Shown here: positions 15,108 to 18,824 of the stretch, in pieces
Position numbering within the stretch: position 1 is the stretch's first letter
Layout of the letters: every line of letters starts with the position of its first letter
Origin: Beroe ovata
Lineage: Eukaryota; Ctenophora; Nuda; Beroida; Beroidae
DNA: 18,824 nucleotides
Assembly (NCBI GenBank): GCA_946803715.1
Contig: CAMPET010000251.1
Span: 3,649 to 22,472 of the forward strand
Reading direction: 5' to 3'
Translations under genes and position numbers: made by a program
The notes under the pieces: model-generated
Databases searched by the model: none
What the model was told of the DNA's origin: nothing
Seen by the model: the letters and a program-made list of their open reading frames with translations, nothing else

Positions 15108-18100
15108 TCAACTTTTGTCACTTTTTCCCTGATTATGATACTCTTCCATTGCTGCCATTGTTTTCTCACAGATAATGGTAAAGTTGCCGAGTTTAGCCTC
15201 TAGCTCCTCTGGTGGTAGATCCTTTGCCCAGGCAACGAAATCCTCTTCATCAATGACAGACGTCCCTGTGAAATGAAGTGGTCTCAGGGGAAGTGGTATT
15301 GGGAGAAATTGGTGTCAAGAAATAGTGTGTCAAACGAAATGGTGTCAATGAGGGGCTGCAACGAACAATAGTCTATGATACTATAGTCTATGACTGAACA
15401 GTTATAATGATGTCCTATTTGTACTGCTAATGAGTATGCATACAAACTGCAAAGCACTCTACTTGTTAAAAACCAGTCATTGACATATACACGTGTGTTG
15501 TCTAAATTGGATCAAATTAGCCTGGTCCAAACCAAATTAAACGTACACACGCACAAACACACACATGCTGCATTATCAGAAATATTACACCCATTCCCCC
15601 AATTTTTCCTATGAGTACATGGTTATTATTAACACAACTGAAACAGTCAATTGTTTCTGGAACATTTTATGAAGGAGCCGAGGGAACCTTTACCTTTATA
15701 GAGGATTTGTGTGTATCTAAGTGCGTGTGTGCGTGTGTTGATGTGTATGCGTGTGTTTGTGTGTGTGTTGGTGTGTGTGTCTGTCTGTCTGTGACTGGTA
15801 ATTGCGATAGATATGGCGTCACAGACAGTTTTAACACGTGTATTTTGTACGAAAGAGTTGTTTATTACTCTATTAAATATCGTGTATGTAGCCACTATCA
15901 CAACAACGACAACTGCTGCTGCTTGAAGAACAAGATACCGCAGAAAATACATCAGTCAAATTACATCATATTCGTACGCACTTTGTCACAGCAATATTTC
16001 CATTAGCTCTCGAAATGAAGCGACCAACTTCCTCGCCTAAGAGTGCGATACTGAGTATTCGCTACCACAGCTATCATGATAATGGTATTGTAAACTGTTT
16101 TCGTGTGAAAATTCTCTACACACGCACACGCACAAACAGACGTCTGACACCCATACACACACACATACAGACAGGCACACGCACACACACACACACAGAC
16201 GTCAGACATACAGATACACATACAGACAGACAGACACACGCACACAGATACACACAAACACACAGATACATACCAAGGCAGTGCAAGTATTGCGGCATGT
16301 GTGCGGAAATCTTCTTGATCTCGTTCAAATCATCGTGATCTTTAGGTCGTACAGCCCGTATGATCTCTGCCACGGTGTCAGCTGTGAGTGGATCCCCGTT
16401 ATTCAAGATTTGAAATAGCGACTGTAGTCGCTCCTCCATTGTCATTGTCTGCCATAGGTAGAGGTTCCGGCAGAATGCTGAGAACCTGAAACACAAGGCG
16501 ATACATTTGGCGATGGTGCCGGGAATTAGATGATGCTTCAAATAAAATACCTTGAAATCCGATAATCGGACACGGGCTATCATAGAAGAAAGGCTGAAGT
16601 AATCGTGGGTGGCTGAAGTGCAATTATTCCTTAAAAGGTATGATTACGGTGATTAAACTTCTGCCGAGGGATGCGACTCGAGTTGAAGCATTCATGAGCG
16701 TGTTAATGTGGTACTGAAGACTGGCGCGATCTGAACCAGACATCATGGTGTTCAGACAATATGTTCCCATGAGCTAAAATACCTATTCATAACTAGAGTT
16801 GAGTACTTAGAACTCATAACGAGATCAGAATTAGTAAACTTCCCAACTGATCACGGAACTGAACACGAACTCTATTTAAACTGATGGTACTCACGATATG
16901 GCAGTGGCAGCCTCATTAGTCCTCATGGTGTCAATGAGACGGTGCATGAGCATATCTCCCGGGTATGTGTCTTTCAATTTGTCCACCGATAGGAACCCGT
17001 CCTCGTCGCAGCCCAGCTCCCTCCATCGCTGCCACTGAAATAAGCGGTGTCACAGACCACAACTTTCATGACCGATAACACCTTAGGGAGACGTGATAGG
17101 TCCAAAATTCGATCAGAAATAGATTCAGCGACCGTAAATACGAAGGAGTTGATCTTATAGCTGAAACTGCATTGCATGGGCACAAAACACTGATACCAAA
17201 AATAGGTCAAAACCTTTTTCTCGGGAGCCATACTGGGAATGAGTGTTTCTTGCCTATTTTTTACCGTAGAATCCGAATCCGATGGATTTTTGGAGCTTTA
17301 TCCTCGTGAAATGGTGAAAAATCCAATTTCATTTGAGCGGTATAATCTTATGTCGCATGACCGGAAACACCGAAGGAGGCGAGATAGGCCCAAAATTCGA
17401 TCAAAAATGGATTCAGCGTCCAAAAATACGTAGGAGTCGATGGTATTTTCATTAAAATNGAGTGTTTCTGGCCTATTTTTTGCCGTAGAATCCGAATCCG
17501 ATGGATTTTTGGAGCTAAATCCTCGAGAAAATGGTGAAAAATTCGATTTCATTTGAGCGGTATACTCTTATGTCGCATGACAGAAAAACACCGGAGGGGG
17601 GCGAGATAGACCCAAAATTCGATCAGGAATGGATTCAGCGTCCAAAAATACGTAAGAGTCGACGGTATTTCCATTAAAATTGGTCAAAAAAAATTTCTTC
17701 AGATTTTGAACCAGACTACAGAAAGCCAAAACTGCAGGAACACAAAACTCAAACACTGAAACCAAAAATCGGTCAAAACCATTTTCTCAGGAGGCATACT
17801 GGAAATGAGTGTTTCTGGCCTATTTTTCGCCGTAGAATCCGAATCCGATGGAGTTTTGGAGCTAAATCCTCGAGAAAATGGTGAAAAATCCAATTTCATT
17901 TGAGCGGTATACTCTTATGTCGCATGACCAATAACACCTAAGGGAGGCGACATAGGTCCAAATTTCGATCAGAAATGGATTCAGCGTCCAAAAATACGTA
18001 GGAGTCGATGGTATTTCCATTCAAATTGACCANATTTTCTCAGGAAGCATACTGGAAATGAGTGTTTCTGTCCTATTTTTTGCCGTAGAATCCGAATCCG

Positions 18101-18321
18101 ATGGAGCTTTGGAGCTAAATCCTCGAGAAAATGGTGAAAAATCCAGTTTCAACTCCGATGTATACTACAGCTTGCACAAACCATATAGCAAGTTCATGTT
18201 CCTCACTAACCTCTCTTAGCACAGCGACATATGACAGTTTGCTTTCTCTACTAATTTCAGCAATGCTCTGTTTGGGATAGTGAATTTCCTGAGTCCCGTC
18301 TTTGGACGCTCCGGCCCCCAT
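15108..18321 (-). CDS. Putatively N-myristoylated calcineurin-B/CHP-like protein with degenerate EF-hands, four exons
   Basis: Minus-strand exons 18321-18211, 17034-16895, 16485-16274 and 15265-15108 join in phase to 206 residues. Junctions: gag/gttagt, tttcag/TGG, tc/gtgagt, tttcag/g, g/gtatgt, cacag/gg. The start MGAGASK is a textbook N-myristoylation signal, as in calcineurin B and CHP. The order YVAVLREWQRWRELG-CDEDGFLSVDKL, then AISFSAFCRNL, EERLQSLFQILNNG and TSVIDEEDFVAWA follows the four-EF-hand layout of that family (usual length 170-195). However, none of the four loops keeps the acidic ligands: loop 1 (residues 45-56) has Gly at position 1 and Lys at 12, and loops 2-4 lack the Dx[DN]xDG core. 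It likely acts as a membrane-bound adaptor rather than a Ca2+ sensor. The exon-1 acceptor (gtagttttcag, exon from 18347) leaves a short frame open above the ATG, so an upstream coding exon is not excluded. Confidence 0.82.
15707..15793. repeat. Degenerate (GT)n tract in intron 3 of the calcineurin-B-like gene
   Basis: GT-rich simple sequence ending in CTGTCTGTCTGTG. It is opposite in orientation to the CA-rich tract at 16118-16272 in the same intron. Confidence 0.9.
16118..16272. repeat. Degenerate (CA)n/(CAGA)n tract in intron 3 of the calcineurin-B-like gene
   Basis: CA-rich simple sequence with ACAGACAGACAG runs and two CAGACGTC words (16136 and 16196 regions). It ends just before the exon-3 donor at 16273, i.e. 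at the 5' end of the intron on the transcript strand. Confidence 0.9.
17066..18150. repeat. Intronic tandem array, units up to about 347 bp, two Ns
   Basis: The landmark AGTGTTTCT(T/G) begins at 17242, 17461, 17808 and 18061, giving spacings of 219, 347 and 253 bp. Shared unit sequence includes CCGTAGAATCCGAATCCGAT, ATTTCATTTGAGCGGTAT, CAAAATTCGATCA and GGATTCAGCGTCCAAAAAT. A diverged partial copy begins near 17066. The two short units each hold an N (17459, 18033) exactly where the full unit's extra block (about 17680-17800) should be. The array lies in intron 1 of the calcineurin-B-like gene. Confidence 0.9.
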
Positions 18322-18824
18322 TCCACTTAGACCAAGAGAGGGGAGCACTGAAAACTACATTCTGATGTGTGAGGATTTGTGTTAACGATGGAAACATAAT
18401 TTGAGCTGTAATAATCAGGCAAAGGTATCAATGAAATGAACTTCAGACCACCTGAAATGTACTTCAGCCCACCTGAAGACCTTTTAAATTAATCTATTCA
18501 GATTTGAGGAAGAAACGCAAACATACATAATATGCACATGGCACTGAATAATATATAAGTAATCTATTCCAACCCTTGAGGGTAGCATCAGTCCGAATCA
18601 GTGGGCAAAGGAAATGTATTCAACACAACGGGGGACAAAATACAGAGATGAGTAGAAATTAATAAGGGAGAGAGTGAGGAAGGGAAAGGTAGTGCACACA
18701 CGATCATAATGGAGGGGTAGCCCGCCGCTACTTCACAATTCACATCACACTTGAAATGCCTTCTAAACATCTAATTTGATTATATAAAACAATGTACGAT
18801 ATAACATACGAGAGGGGGGGGGGG
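18322..18824. other. Upstream flank of the calcineurin-B-like gene and window end
   Basis: No further exon seen. 18440-18480 is a 21-bp tandem pair (acttcagaccacctgaaatgt / acttcagcccacctgaagac), each half-palindromic (CTTCAG...CTGAAG). The window ends in a run of at least 12 G, probably a sequencing or assembly limit. Confidence 0.5.

Noticed and set aside
17239-17899. Repeated 60-85-codon frames on both strands of the intronic tandem array
   Set aside because: They recur with the repeat unit, cross an N, and lie in an intron of a supported gene.
1-18824. tRNA or rRNA genes
   Set aside because: A scan by eye for paired A-box and B-box (GGTTCGANTCC) signals and conserved rRNA words found none on either strand.

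Overview
The window is nuclear DNA of an animal, most likely a marine invertebrate such as a sponge or cnidarian; the exact lineage cannot be fixed from the sequence alone. The reasons are spliced genes with GT-AG introns of about 80-130 bp up to about 1.6 kb, AATAAA/ATTAAA cleavage signals, long (GT)n/(CA)n microsatellites, MITE-like repeats, and metazoan families: a ZER1/ZYG11 ubiquitin-ligase receptor, an SLC7 transporter, a rhodopsin-class GPCR, a two-box HMG protein and a calcineurin-B-like protein. Both ends lie in low-complexity runs ((GT)n and poly-G), and three single Ns sit inside repeats, so this may be a whole contig that stopped at repeats.

Layout. 1-2185 (+): the last three exons of a ZER1-like gene. 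Its last, 1.6-kb intron holds a complete same-strand gene for a small secreted protein rich in Glu, Pro and Ala, with its own CCAAT/TATA-like sites and poly(A) signals. 3159-4907 (-): an intronless SLC7 cationic-amino-acid-transporter-like gene with a short 5'UTR intron. 4988-8285: about 3.3 kb with no gene I can support, rich in repeats: a TGTAC-rich palindromic block, (CA)n, an 18-bp minisatellite, and a GC-rich foldback element into which a 95-bp MITE has inserted with a 9-bp target duplication. 8296-9669 (-): an intronless, membrane-anchored ATP-grasp ligase closely resembling MysC, the mycosporine-glycine synthase. 9774-10347: a tandem duplication carrying a short exon-like coding piece. 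11171-12334 (+): an intronless class A GPCR. 13688-14823 (-): a four-exon, two-HMG-box protein. 15108-18321 (-): a four-exon, putatively N-myristoylated calcineurin-B-like protein with four degenerate EF-hands; its first intron carries a tandem array of units up to about 347 bp.

The genes do not form an evident pathway. They look like ordinary neighbours in a compact genome. The HMG and calcineurin-B-like genes lie head-to-tail only about 135 bp apart (14824-14957) as far as the upstream gene's poly(A) signal. The most notable items are the MysC-like ligase embedded among clearly animal genes, the gene nested in the ZER1 intron, the MITE insertion whose empty site is preserved in the opposite arm of the host element, and the EF-hand protein without calcium ligands. 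Gene models spanning introns were built by eye from splice-site consensus, reading phase and family resemblance; no database search was run.
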